Shown here: positions 46,825 to 55,742 of the stretch, piece after piece | Position numbering within the stretch: position 1 is the first letter of the stretch | How the letters are laid out: each line of letters opens with the position of its first letter | Origin: Bartonella callosciuri | GTDB taxonomy: Bacteria; Pseudomonadota; Alphaproteobacteria; Rhizobiales; Rhizobiaceae | Assembly: GCF_014203215.1 (NCBI RefSeq) | Contig: NZ_JACHIM010000005.1 | Span: 62,001 to 126,000 of the forward strand | Direction: 5' to 3' | DNA length: 64,000 nucleotides | Made by a program: the position numbers and the translations under genes | Notes under the pieces: generated by a model | Database searches by the model: none | Seen by the model: only the letters and a program-made list of their open reading frames with translations | Told to the model about the DNA's origin: nothing

Positions 46825-47790
46825 ATGAACAGACCATTTCCCATTGATCCAACACTTACCGCCATTGCTATTGGTTATCGCAATCCAGCAGGTTCTCTTA
46901 TTGGCGATAAAATTTTGCCACGCGTTTGTGTTTTAAGTGAGGTGTTTAAATATAGTGAATTTCACTTAGCGGAAAATTTTACCGTGCCTGAACTTGAGGT
47001 TGGGCGAAAAGGGCGCCCGAATGTGGTGGAATTTTCCGCCTTTGAACGGGAAGCCAGTGTCAAAGATTACGGGCTTGATGATTTGATTCCCAATTCAGAT
47101 ATTGAGGCGGTGGCACGGGCACGGGCGGAAAAACGCTCTCGTTATAACCCCGAAAAGACAGCTGTGGAAGGACTTGCCAATTTGTTGGAATTGGGGCGTG
47201 AAGTGCGTGTAGCGGCCCTTGTACAAAAGAGTGAAAATTATGCACCAGAGCGCGTGATAACGCTTAAAGGTGAGAATAAGTTTAGTGATTATGAGAAATC
47301 TGATCCTTACGCTGTCTTAGATGAGGCGATGGATAAAAGTCTCGTCTATACGCCCAATACCCTTGTGATGAGCAAAGTTGTTTGGTCAAAGCTTAAACGC
47401 TATCCCAAAATTATCAAAGCCGTTAAAGGCGGTGGCACTGCTGATGGTTTTGTGACCAAGGCGCAATTTGCGGATCTAATGGAAATACACCCTGAACGTT
47501 TACTCATTGGTGAATCGCAAGTGAATTTAGCCCGCAAAGGACGCACAGCACAATTGGCACGCGTTTGGGGCAATAAGATTGCTCTGCTTTATATTGATCC
47601 GACCAAACAACAGGCGGATGGCTCGGTCATTAGTTGGGGCTTTAGTGCTCAGTTGGGCGAGCGTTTGTCTGGGGTGATTAATGATCCAGATATCGGCTTG
47701 TCAGGCGGTAAACGGGTGCGTGTGGGGGAACGTGTGTGCGAATTGGTGGCAGCAAAAGATGCCGGTGTGTTGCTGCAAGAGGTTGTCTAA
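46825..47790 (+). CDS. Major capsid protein (Mu gp34/T-like position)
   Basis: A 321-aa protein: TLTAIAIGYRNPAGSLIGDK, AFEREASVKDYGLDDLIPNS, VYTPNTLVMSKVVWSKLKRY, PKIIKAVKGG, and RVWGNKIALLYIDPTKQQAD. Position directly after the decoration gene, length, and a HK97-fold-like E-loop/P-domain layout support the major capsid. It is intact. Confidence 0.85.
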   Translation: MNRPFPIDPTLTAIAIGYRNPAGSLIGDKILPRVCVLSEVFKYSEFHLAENFTVPELEVGRKGRPNVVEFSAFEREASVKDYGLDDLIPNSDIEAVARARAEKRSRYNPEKTAVEGLANLLELGREVRVAALVQKSENYAPERVITLKGENKFSDYEKSDPYAVLDEAMDKSLVYTPNTLVMSKVVWSKLKRYPKIIKAVKGGGTADGFVTKAQFADLMEIHPERLLIGESQVNLARKGRTAQLARVWGNKIALLYIDPTKQQADGSVISWGFSAQLGERLSGVINDPDIGLSGGKRVRVGERVCELVAAKDAGVLLQEVV

Positions 47791-47826
47791 GGGAATCTTT
47801 TAAACATAGCGTATGCAAGCAAAAGA

Positions 47827-48228
47827 TTGATTGAAGAGCTCTGGGGTGATGACTTCTTAGACGATTTATGCGGGGTTGACGAGAATTTTGATCCCGTTCT
47901 TTTAGAGCAAGCCATTGCCCGCGCTCTAGAGCAAGCAAGCGGTGAGATTGATGTGCATTTGTCTCATCGCTACTCTGTCCCCATTGCTGGACAGCCAGCG
48001 GCTTTGGCGATGATCTGTGTCAATATTGCCGTTTATAATTTAGCCATACGCCATACGGCACTGACCACGGCCATTGAAGATCGTTACAAACAGGCGGTTG
48101 ATGTATTGAAACGCATTGCGGAAGGCAAGGCGGGTTTGGGTGTGGATGAACCTAAGATTATGAGTGAAGATGGTCCGGTGAAGGATGGCGCTTTTTTCCA
48201 TGCCAAGCCGCGTTTGATAGGAAGATAA
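47827..48228 (+). CDS. DUF1320 protein (Mu gp36-like), start codon altered
   Basis: A 133-aa head-tail connector-type protein: LEQAIARALEQASGEIDVHL, SHRYSVPIAGQPAALAMICV, TTAIEDRYKQAVDVLKRIAE and GLGVDEPKIMSEDGP. DUF1320 proteins usually start M-x-YAS...LIE. Here the in-frame reading IAYASKRLIEELW begins at an ATA (47806) where an ATG would be expected. The first usable start is the TTG at 47827, which would cost seven residues. Confidence 0.8.
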   Translation: MIEELWGDDFLDDLCGVDENFDPVLLEQAIARALEQASGEIDVHLSHRYSVPIAGQPAALAMICVNIAVYNLAIRHTALTTAIEDRYKQAVDVLKRIAEGKAGLGVDEPKIMSEDGPVKDGAFFHAKPRLIGR

Positions 48229-48229
48229 C

Positions 48230-48724
48230 ATGTCTGTTTCAACCCATATTGAGATTAAAGAGACAGGGCTTGAAGCGGCTTTATCTTTTTTACAAAAAGG
48301 CGCTGAGAGCTCGATGGGAACTTTGGCACAAGGGGTGGGGCGTCTCATCCAAGAGAGCACAAGGCGGCGGATACAAAGCGAAAAAACTTCTCCTCAAGGA
48401 GAGAAATGGCAAAACAATCATGCCCGTACCTCCATTCTTTTTGCCAGTGGAGCGCTTTCACGCTCCATTGATATGGTGGCATCACCAGAACAGGTGATTG
48501 TGGGCTCTGGATTGGTTTATGCGCGGATTCATCAATTGGGTGGGGTCATTCGCCCGAAAAGTGGCAAGACACTGCGCTTTTTTTTAAAAAGCGGCAATGC
48601 GCATCGCTTCGTGTGTGTACCTCAAGTGAGTATGCCGGCACGGCCTTATTTGGGGCTTTCAGAGCGCAATAAAGTGGAAATTGTCAAAGCGGCAGAAGAT
48701 TGGTTGGGAAGGGTCTTTTCATGA
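48230..48724 (+). CDS. Virion morphogenesis protein (Mu G/P2 S-like)
   Basis: A 164-aa protein: LIQESTRRRIQSEKTSPQGE with KWQNNHARTSILFASGALSR, then VIVGSGLVYARIHQLGGVI and PARPYLGLSERNKVEIVKAA. These match the phage virion morphogenesis family that completes tail-head joining. The start follows the previous stop by one base; the end overlaps the next gene. Confidence 0.88.
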   Translation: MSVSTHIEIKETGLEAALSFLQKGAESSMGTLAQGVGRLIQESTRRRIQSEKTSPQGEKWQNNHARTSILFASGALSRSIDMVASPEQVIVGSGLVYARIHQLGGVIRPKSGKTLRFFLKSGNAHRFVCVPQVSMPARPYLGLSERNKVEIVKAAEDWLGRVFS

Positions 48725-49257
48725 GTCAAACGGTCAAAAATGCAGGGCGCATTAATCAGTTTCGTGAGGCGGTGATAAAGAACCTTAAAAGGGCTTTGCC
48801 GGATGTACGTGATTGCAGCTGTCAATTTGGGCGTTTTAATTTAGAAGAACTGGAAACACAAATGCTAGTGGCACCAGCCATACGGGTTGCGGTGTTAGAA
48901 AGTCGCTTAAATTCTGTGGCTTCTGGGCAGCAGAGTGCCGATCTTCATTTAGGGGCTTTTATTATCACCACGGGCAAAGAGCGTGATGTTCAAAGTTGGC
49001 TTTTGGCAGAAGCCATTGCAGTGCTTTGTCATAGCGGGCAATTGTGGGGGTTAACGCATTTAAGTGCCCCGCGTGATGTCCAGATCGAACCGATTATTTC
49101 GGCGGCGATTAAGCAGCGTGGTGTGTCGATCAGTGTGGTGGAATGGCACCAAGATTTGCATCATTTGGGACAGGATATTTTTTGTGATGAGGGACAACTC
49201 AAAACTGGTTTGCTCTCATGTGACAATGAATCATGGGACAACGAGGTGTGTCCATGA
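48721..49257 (+). CDS. DUF1834 protein (Mu gp37-like)
   Basis: A 178-aa protein: FREAVIKNLKRALPDVRDCS, AIRVAVLESRLNSVASGQQS, ADLHLGAFIITTGKERDVQS, and DVQIEPIISAAIKQRGVSIS. It matches the Mu gp37 group placed between head and tail genes. The ATG at 48721 overlaps the upstream stop (ATGA). Confidence 0.8.
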   Translation: MSQTVKNAGRINQFREAVIKNLKRALPDVRDCSCQFGRFNLEELETQMLVAPAIRVAVLESRLNSVASGQQSADLHLGAFIITTGKERDVQSWLLAEAIAVLCHSGQLWGLTHLSAPRDVQIEPIISAAIKQRGVSISVVEWHQDLHHLGQDIFCDEGQLKTGLLSCDNESWDNEVCP

Positions 49258-49847
49258 ATGATGCGCATTTGTTGAGTGACACCTTGCGGCAAATCATGAA
49301 GCGTCTTGATGCGCTTGAACGCTGTCTTGCTAACCAGCACATGATCGGGCGGGTTGCAGAAGTTGATGGCCATAGGGTGCGGGTGAAACTTTCCGAACAG
49401 AGTTCCAATGGACAAGCAGTTTTATCGCCTTGGTTGCAAGCACAAGAAGCTTCTGGTGCTCTCTCAAGCAATATGCCTTTAAACATTGGTGATCCGGTGC
49501 GGTTGTTAAACCCCCATGGCGAAATTGGCTCTGCCTCTTTAGTGGTGCGCGACAGTTATAGTGCGGATGCACCTAATCCCGCACGCTCTTGCCAAGAGTT
49601 GGCGCTGTGTTATGCTGGTGGTGCTTTGCGTATCACAAAAGATGAACTCATTCTCTCCCATGGGGAAAACCAAATCCATTTGAGTGAAAAAGGTCTGGTG
49701 CTTTGCCACCAATCAACCCGTGTGGCATTAACGAGCAGTGTGCACATTCAAGCAGAAGATTTACAGCACAATCAAAAATCTGTTGGCGCAAGCCATGTTC
49801 ACGGTGGGGTCAAAATAGGTCCCTCCACAACCTCTCACCCCCTTTAA
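49254..49847 (+). CDS. Baseplate spike protein V
   Basis: A 197-aa protein of the P2 gpV group: ANQHMIGRVAEVDGHRVRVK, LQAQEASGALSSNMPLNIGD, PVRLLNPHGEIGSASLVVRD, and a C-terminal beta-helical stretch ending SHVHGGVKIGPSTTSHP. The HxH-containing end SHVHGG is typical of membrane-piercing spikes, where His residues bind iron. The start at 49254 overlaps the gp37 stop. It opens the P2-type baseplate cluster. Confidence 0.88.
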   Translation: MNDAHLLSDTLRQIMKRLDALERCLANQHMIGRVAEVDGHRVRVKLSEQSSNGQAVLSPWLQAQEASGALSSNMPLNIGDPVRLLNPHGEIGSASLVVRDSYSADAPNPARSCQELALCYAGGALRITKDELILSHGENQIHLSEKGLVLCHQSTRVALTSSVHIQAEDLQHNQKSVGASHVHGGVKIGPSTTSHPL

Positions 49848-49858
49848 AGGAGTTTATC

Positions 49859-50059
49859 ATGCATGAGAACAGTTATGTTATTTTAACCAATGCCGATTTT
49901 GTTGCAGGCAAGCGTTCACCGGGCAAAGGTGAGGAAATTTGTTTAAGTGAGGAAGCGGCTAAATATCCGTTGCTGCTTGGTCAGATTGCTGAAAAACCAG
50001 CCCCTGTTGTTTCTGCGGCTCCAAGCGTGTCTTCGGTAAAGACAAGGAAAGGGGCTTAA
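49859..50059 (+). CDS. Small protein between V and W
   Basis: A 66-aa protein (MHENSYVILTNADFVAGKRS, PGKGEEICLSEEAAKYPLLL, GQIAEK). AAAGGAGTTT precedes the ATG. Small proteins with an 'xxVxLTxxxFVAGxRxxPGxxxxL' pattern are common in phage tail regions; role unknown. Confidence 0.6.
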   Translation: MHENSYVILTNADFVAGKRSPGKGEEICLSEEAAKYPLLLGQIAEKPAPVVSAAPSVSSVKTRKGA

Positions 50060-50062
50060 AGC

Positions 50063-50449
50063 ATGCGGTGCGGGATGAGCGAAAAGGATGGCTCTCTCTT
50101 ATATGGTTGGGACCATTGCCAACAGTCTATCCGTAAATGTTTGACGACAAGGATTGGGACACGGGTTTTGCGTCGTCATTATAGGTGTGATGTTGGAGCA
50201 TTCCAAGATGCTAATGCTGATCCTGCAACGATGATGCAGCTTTATCAAGCCATTGTGCAAGCACTCGATGATCCAGAGTGTGGAGAGCCTGGCTTTTCGT
50301 TGCAGAGGATTGATCTGACAAAAGCAACGCGTGAAGGCACATTCCATTTTGTTTTAACCGGTGTTTTTTATCCCGATGGACATTTGGGAGATTGGTCACA
50401 CAAAGAGCCAATGCACATCAATTTAGAGGTTGGTGATGACAGAGTTTGA
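50063..50449 (+). CDS. Baseplate wedge protein W (gp25-like)
   Basis: A 128-aa protein of the GPW/gp25 family: CQQSIRKCLTTRIGTRVLRR and HYRCDVGAFQDANADPATMM are its core, followed by an FVLTGVFYPDGHLGD beta-strand region. It is part of the baseplate inner wedge. The start is at 50063 or 50075. Gene J starts 14 bases before its end. Confidence 0.87.
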   Translation: MRCGMSEKDGSLLYGWDHCQQSIRKCLTTRIGTRVLRRHYRCDVGAFQDANADPATMMQLYQAIVQALDDPECGEPGFSLQRIDLTKATREGTFHFVLTGVFYPDGHLGDWSHKEPMHINLEVGDDRV

Positions 50450-51301
50450 ACATTTACCTCATCCACAACTCCCTCTGCCACAAATTATTGAAGAGCTTTC
50501 TGTTGAAGCAATTTTACAGCAAAAAATCACGCGTTTGACTGAACTTTTTGCGGTGCATCATATTCCTTATAATGTGGAAAAGACCGCTTATGATCCGGTG
50601 GTCATTCAATTGCAAGCGGCGGCTTATGAAGAGTTGCTCTTGCGCCAGCGGATCAATGAGGTGCACGGGATAATTTGCTTGCGTTTGCTCGTGGAACAAG
50701 TTTGGATCATTTAGGGGATTTTCATGGGGTCACGCGCCTTTTGGATGAAGATGATGCCCGTTTTCGCCGCCGCATTCGCTTGAAGAGACAAGGACATTCC
50801 ACAGGTGGCACAGTGCCACATTATCAATATTTTGCCCTCTCCAGTGATATCCATGTCAAAGATGCTTTTGTTTATCGTTTAGGCAAAAGCCCGCTTATTC
50901 ATGTGGCGCTTTTTAGTGACAGCCCCTCAGGGGTGGCTGATGAGGCTTTAATTGCCAAGGTGCAAGCAGCTCTTGATGACCCTCATGTTAAAATGACCAA
51001 TGACCACATCCTTGTGAAAAGCGCGGTACAGCGGATGATCAATGTTTCTGCTGATTTTTGGTTGTTACCGGATGAAGGCTCCTTTGTCTTGGAAAGAGCA
51101 GAGCAGAATTTAAGAGCAGAATGGGCGCGTGCGCAAAGGCTTGGGCGTGATCTGTCTTTAAGTTGGATCCTAAGCCGCTTGATGGTTGAGGGCGTTCACC
51201 ATGTGAACATAACGCACCCTTGTGAGGATCTTTTGGTCGCACCGGATGAAGCGGTTGCACTAGGGGAGATTGTCTTGTCTGAACGGGGGCGTGCTTATTG
51301 A
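50436..51301 (+). pseudogene. Frameshifted baseplate wedge protein J
   Basis: The 5' frame reads LPLPQIIEELSVEAILQQKI, YDPVVIQLQAAAYEELLLRQ and RINEV. One base is missing near 50661, and the next frame continues ARDNLLAFARGTSLDHLGDF, HGVTRLLDEDDARFRRRIRL, SGVADEALIAKVQAALDD, and ends SERGRAY. This is P2 gpJ with all its landmarks, broken by one indel. Without J the baseplate wedge cannot close. Confidence 0.85.
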
Positions 51302-52407
51302 TGCTTTCCTCACTTTTGCCCCCAAATTCGAACTTATTTGAACGCTGCTTGGCAGAAGCGATGGCTTTTGATCCTCACGTTAAAAGTACGCTCGAAGATA
51401 TTTCCCGTGCAAAATTGATCACGCGTCCGCCTTCTTGGTTGCCCTCCTTAATTGATGAATATGGCTTACAAGAATTAAGTCCTTATTTTACTAATCCTTA
51501 CGATCTTATTGACCAAGAGCTGCAATGGCAAAATATTCGCGGCTCTCTTGGCGCCATTGAGAGAGGGTTTGCATGGTTGGAGATTTCGGCACGCTTTGTA
51601 CCAGCATGGTCAGGGCGGGTATGGTGGAATTCCTTTCAACTCTACTTTGATCACTTGCCTGAGCAAAACAGCCTTGAAGCCATTGAAGCAATCACCGACC
51701 TTTCCAAAAGTTTGCGCTCTGATTTTCGCCGGGGTGTTTATGGTTATGATGTGCAAGCCCTAGAAGGCAATCTGTCACGGCTTGATGACAGCCTGTTGGA
51801 GTATGAAAGCGGTGTGTGGGTGACAACGGGAGGCACTCTGTTTTCCTTTGGGCGCACAACAGAGATCAACCACACGCTGGGAGAAGAAGAAGGCAGGCTT
51901 ATTGGCAATTGGATAGATGATGGGGATGAGGAATTAAGCTGGAACCAAATTGATTATCCTTGGGACATGGCAAATTTTCCCTGGTGTTCGGTCAAAAAAC
52001 ATCAACGCGATATCCTCATGGCAGAGTGGTTTGGCAACCGCACGCTTTATCTGGTGTTAAGAGACAGCCAAAATGCCGTGATTGGGTTTCGCAGATGCTA
52101 TGCTGTCGCGCCTGTCGAACAAGCTTTAGAGGGTGTTTACAGCCATTGCGGCAACAGATTTAGTCCTTCCCCAGCAGGCACTTTGTTGTTTCTTGCTGCC
52201 CGCACAGATTGTCACAATGTTGAGGACAAACAAACCGCCTCTGTTTCCCTCCTCGTTCATGCCACATGCACACAACAGACACCTCCTGGCAAGCTTTGGT
52301 TAGGGGCTGATGAACTGAAGGGCGGGGTCGAGATCCTCAAAACACCTATCAACATTCCTTTGCGTGCCGATGTTCGCGAACAATTCAAAATTTTATTGAG
52401 GTTTTAA
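51301..52407 (+). CDS. Tail protein I
   Basis: A 368-aa protein whose first ~190 residues match P2 gpI: LLPPNSNLFERCLAEAMAFD, RPPSWLPSLIDEYGLQELSP, IRGSLGAIERGFAWLEISAR, and LPEQNSLEAIEAITDLSKSL. The last ~170 residues (GEEEGRLIGNWIDDGDEELS, VKKHQRDILMAEWFGN) extend it and probably contact the fibre protein. The ATG at 51301 overlaps the J stop. It is intact. Confidence 0.85.
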   Translation: MLSSLLPPNSNLFERCLAEAMAFDPHVKSTLEDISRAKLITRPPSWLPSLIDEYGLQELSPYFTNPYDLIDQELQWQNIRGSLGAIERGFAWLEISARFVPAWSGRVWWNSFQLYFDHLPEQNSLEAIEAITDLSKSLRSDFRRGVYGYDVQALEGNLSRLDDSLLEYESGVWVTTGGTLFSFGRTTEINHTLGEEEGRLIGNWIDDGDEELSWNQIDYPWDMANFPWCSVKKHQRDILMAEWFGNRTLYLVLRDSQNAVIGFRRCYAVAPVEQALEGVYSHCGNRFSPSPAGTLLFLAARTDCHNVEDKQTASVSLLVHATCTQQTPPGKLWLGADELKGGVEILKTPINIPLRADVREQFKILLRF

Positions 52408-52408
52408 C

Positions 52409-54736
52409 ATGAAGCATGAAAGTGGTTTACCCTTTGCAATTGACAGATCGGTAGGCAAAGATGAACAACAAAGCGTGGTGTTTTATGGCAGACGCCCTTT
52501 TCTTCAAGGTGGTGAACTCAATGAAGTTCAAACCATTATCAGGGGGCGTCATGACCGTTTGGGGCGCCTTGTGGCACAAGAAGGAGACCGCGTTGAACGG
52601 GCTGATGCTTTCGTCAACAAAGACAATCAAAGCATCACCTTAACGGAGGGCAAGATTTATATCGCAGGCGATATCTTTCCCGTCTCAAATGCTGTCTTGG
52701 AGAATATTTCCATGATGGGGCGCATTGAAATCGGTGTAAAGTTGCAAAAGAAATGGGTTACTCATGAGGATGATCCAGAACTGTTGGGACAAGTGCCAGG
52801 ATCCTTGGCAGAAGGAGAGCCCGGAGCGGCACGTGAGATCGCAAAGCTTGTGTGGGCTCTCAAAGAGGATGACCAGCAAGGGGCTTTCTTTCCGGTCTAT
52901 ATCTTGCAAGATGGTGTTCTCATTGATCAAAAATCCCCCTCTCTGCTTGAACCGGCCATGCAAGCTATTGCGACGTACGACCGCGCCCATGGACATTATA
53001 TCGTGCGAGGATGCCGTGTCACAGCCCTTGGAAAAGAGGGACAAAAGCAAGTGTTCAGTATTCAAGAGGGAGAAGCCAATATCAGTGGTTTCAAACGCAA
53101 ACGCTTGGCTGCTTTGCGCTATGAAGAGGAGGAAGACTTTTCGACAAGTGCCGTTCCTAGTGAAACCCATATTTTTGTGCCCCCAAGGGGAAAAACAAGC
53201 TTTATCTTTAAACCCTACTATACCCCCATCGCCGCTGTTCAGTCTCTTTTGTTGACAAAAGAAAAGACCGTTAACGTCACCCGTGGTGCGGTTGCCGCTG
53301 GGCGTGATGGTGTTCCCGATAAAAGCATCACCGCATTTATCAAAATTGTTCAAGGAACCAAGGAATTTAAAGAAGGCACAGATTTCAAAAAAACCGGAGA
53401 CACCATTGACTGGGCCCCGGTGGGAGATGAACCTTTACCAGGAAGCAGCTATACGGTAACTTACCGTTACCGTGCAAAAATCACGGCTGATAAAGTAACA
53501 ACGCAGGAAATTACGGTATTCGGTGGAGCAATAGGGGGTGATATCATTGTGAGTTACACCTACAAATTGCCCCGCATTGACCGTATTGGTCTCAACACAA
53601 AAGGCAATGTCGTCTATATCAAAGGGGTTTCCTCAGACCAACCCACGGCGCCCAGTGTCCCTGATGATGTGCTCTCTCTTGCAACCCTCACCAACAGTTG
53701 GCTTGATACGCCCCTTGTGGTCAATGATGGCACACGGGTTGCCTCCTATGATGAGATGTGGCGCTATTTTCAACGGGTGCTCTCGCTTGACCGGTTGATG
53801 CAGTTAGAGCGCATTAAAAGCAATGTCGACTCCAAAGAACCTGTTGCCAAAAAAGGTATGTTTGCCGACCCCTTTCTGGATGACAGTTATCGCGATGAAG
53901 GCTTTCCACAAACGGGCAGCGCGCTACAGGTGATCTTTGGCTATGAGAACGGCATCCGTGCTTTTATGGGGCGTTTTGTTGTTGAGTCGGTTGTGAGTAT
54001 CGGGGGCAGTGAGGGAGAGATTTTGCGCCTTTGTGGCAAAAGCGCTTCGATGCGTAAAGAACTCAAAGAACAGGCGAGTGAACATTTTGACAACAAAACC
54101 ATTGGCGAGATTGTCGAGACACTGGCCAAACGCCATGGCTATCAAGCAAAGGTCAGCCCTCAGTTTAGCAAACAAACTTTGCCTTATGTGATTCGCACAA
54201 ATCAGTCGGCTGTTGATTTTTTAACCCGCCTTGCTGACCGCATGCAGGCACGTTTTTTGATCAAAGACGAGAAGTTTTTATTTTTAAGCGGGGACAATTT
54301 ACCTTCACTGACCATCTATAAACATGACTGTTCGAGCTGGGAATTCACGTTAGAGCCACGCACGCAATATGGCACCATTGCAGCTGCTTATTTTGATCGC
54401 TCACAAGGGCAACAATGCCAAGTCACGCAGCAGATAGGGTTTTGTGGTCCTGTGCGCCGTCTGCGCACTTGTTACACCAGCAAGGAAGAAGCACAAGCAG
54501 CCGCGGCATCAGAATCAGACAGGCTGTGCCGTGCTGTGAGCAGTGGCTCCTTAACCTTAGAGGGGCGCCCCGAGATCATGGCAGACCAGCCTCTTTTGCT
54601 GCAAGGCTTTCGTGGTGAAATCAATGGTCCATGGAAAGCCGCCACCGTCACCCACCGCTATGACAAACAAAGCGGATACATCACAGAAATCATCCTGGAA
54701 GCACCAGACAAGGGAAAGGAAAGCAACAAAGAATAG
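52409..54736 (+). CDS. Chimeric gene: DUF4815 tail protein fused to late-control protein D
   Basis: A 775-aa open frame made of two unrelated phage proteins. Residues 1 to ~502 are a DUF4815 tail/fibre-region protein (FLQGGELNEVQTIIRGRHDR, YIAGDIFPVSNAVLEN, GMFADPFLDDSYRDEGFPQT). From about residue 503 (DNA about 53914) the sequence becomes the C-terminal two thirds of P2 gpD: SALQVIFGYENGIRAFMGRF, SEHFDNKTIGEIVETLAKRH, QSAVDFLTRLADRMQARFLI, YRY-type ending VTHRYDKQSGYITEIILEAP. In P2-type tails these genes are separated by sheath, tube, tape measure, U and X. None of those is in the window. A deletion joining the two genes in frame is the simplest explanation. Confidence 0.85.
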   Translation: MKHESGLPFAIDRSVGKDEQQSVVFYGRRPFLQGGELNEVQTIIRGRHDRLGRLVAQEGDRVERADAFVNKDNQSITLTEGKIYIAGDIFPVSNAVLENISMMGRIEIGVKLQKKWVTHEDDPELLGQVPGSLAEGEPGAAREIAKLVWALKEDDQQGAFFPVYILQDGVLIDQKSPSLLEPAMQAIATYDRAHGHYIVRGCRVTALGKEGQKQVFSIQEGEANISGFKRKRLAALRYEEEEDFSTSAVPSETHIFVPPRGKTSFIFKPYYTPIAAVQSLLLTKEKTVNVTRGAVAAGRDGVPDKSITAFIKIVQGTKEFKEGTDFKKTGDTIDWAPVGDEPLPGSSYTVTYRYRAKITADKVTTQEITVFGGAIGGDIIVSYTYKLPRIDRIGLNTKGNVVYIKGVSSDQPTAPSVPDDVLSLATLTNSWLDTPLVVNDGTRVASYDEMWRYFQRVLSLDRLMQLERIKSNVDSKEPVAKKGMFADPFLDDSYRDEGFPQTGSALQVIFGYENGIRAFMGRFVVESVVSIGGSEGEILRLCGKSASMRKELKEQASEHFDNKTIGEIVETLAKRHGYQAKVSPQFSKQTLPYVIRTNQSAVDFLTRLADRMQARFLIKDEKFLFLSGDNLPSLTIYKHDCSSWEFTLEPRTQYGTIAAAYFDRSQGQQCQVTQQIGFCGPVRRLRTCYTSKEEAQAAAASESDRLCRAVSSGSLTLEGRPEIMADQPLLLQGFRGEINGPWKAATVTHRYDKQSGYITEIILEAPDKGKESNKE

Positions 54737-54874
54737 AGGCTGGGCTGGTTGCCCAGCCAACGGGACAAGTTTTGCGAACACCCCGTCCGATGTAACAGAA
54801 CTTAACATCGCAGCCACTTCTTATCACTTAAAGCAATGAGAAGATGGCGAATATAGATGAAAGAGTGTTAAAAA

Positions 54875-55732
54875 ATGATGGACACACTTTGTAAAGAAAC
54901 ATTAAAATCTGTTGATCCTCTAGAACCGGCTGCTGCTTATGTTGGTGGCAAAATCAAGTTGGCGAAGACCCTTATTAAAATCATCGAAGGCATTCCTCAT
55001 CGCACTTATGCTGAGCCTTTTATTGGAATGGGGGGAATATTCTTCAAGGCGCAAATTGATCCCCTTATATGAAGTCATCAATGATCGTTCAGGTGATGTG
55101 GTAAATTTTTTTCGTGTGTTGCAACGCCATTATCACCCTTTTATGGATCTGTTGGAGTTCCAGATAAGCAGTCGTGAGGCGTTTCAGTATTTTACTCTCC
55201 AAGATCCAAAGACGCTTACGGATTTAGAGCGTGCTTTGCGGTTTTTATATCTGCAGCGGTTGAGTTTTGCGGGGCAAGGTGGCAAAGCGGACATTTGGAG
55301 TTGATCCACACCGTGGTGCACGGTTTAACTCTTTCAAACTGGAAGCCTTATTAAAGCTTATTTACCGGCGCTTCGCAGGTGTGACCATTGAACATTTAGA
55401 CTGGTTTGACTTTGTCAGGCGCTATGACCGGGCCAACCACTTTGTTTTATCTTGATCTGCCTTATTTTGGCGTTGAAGATTATTATGGAAAAGATTTGTT
55501 TAAGCGGGAGGATTACCAGAGGATGTCCACACTGCTTGCACAATTAAAGGGGAAGTTTCTTCTGTCTCTCAATGATGTAGCAGAAATCCGAAACACCTTT
55601 AGCCACTTTAAGATAAAAGAGGTAAATACATCTTATACATGTGGTTGCAAGAAACCGACTCCGGCTGGAGAGCTCCTCATCTCAAATTGCGTTTTTAGAG
55701 GAAGAGAAAAAGATGCATTAAAGGGGTTTTAA
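54875..55732 (+). pseudogene. Broken Dam-type (D12 class) adenine methyltransferase
   Basis: Joined frames read PAAAYVGGKIKLAKTLIKII, YAEPFIGMGGIFFKA (SAM-binding FxGxG-type motif), YEVINDRSGDVVNFFRVLQR, ALRFLYLQRLSFAGQGGKAD, FGVDPHRGARFNSFKLEALL, TTLFYLDLPYFGVEDYYGKD, ending REKDALKGF. Frameshifts fall near 55062, 55295 and 55425. The catalytic motif expected as DPPY reads DLPY. Such phage methylases protect DNA from restriction. It is non-functional. The stretch 54737-54874 before it holds no gene. Confidence 0.85.
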
Positions 55733-55742
55733 AGACCCCTTT
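55720..55742 (+). terminator. Hairpin at the end of the prophage
   Basis: AAAGGGGT (55720-55727), a 7-base loop TTTAAAG, and ACCCCTTT (55735-55742). It overlaps the last codons of the methylase remnant and the first unit of array D. There is no clean U-tract after it, so termination is only possible. Confidence 0.45.
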
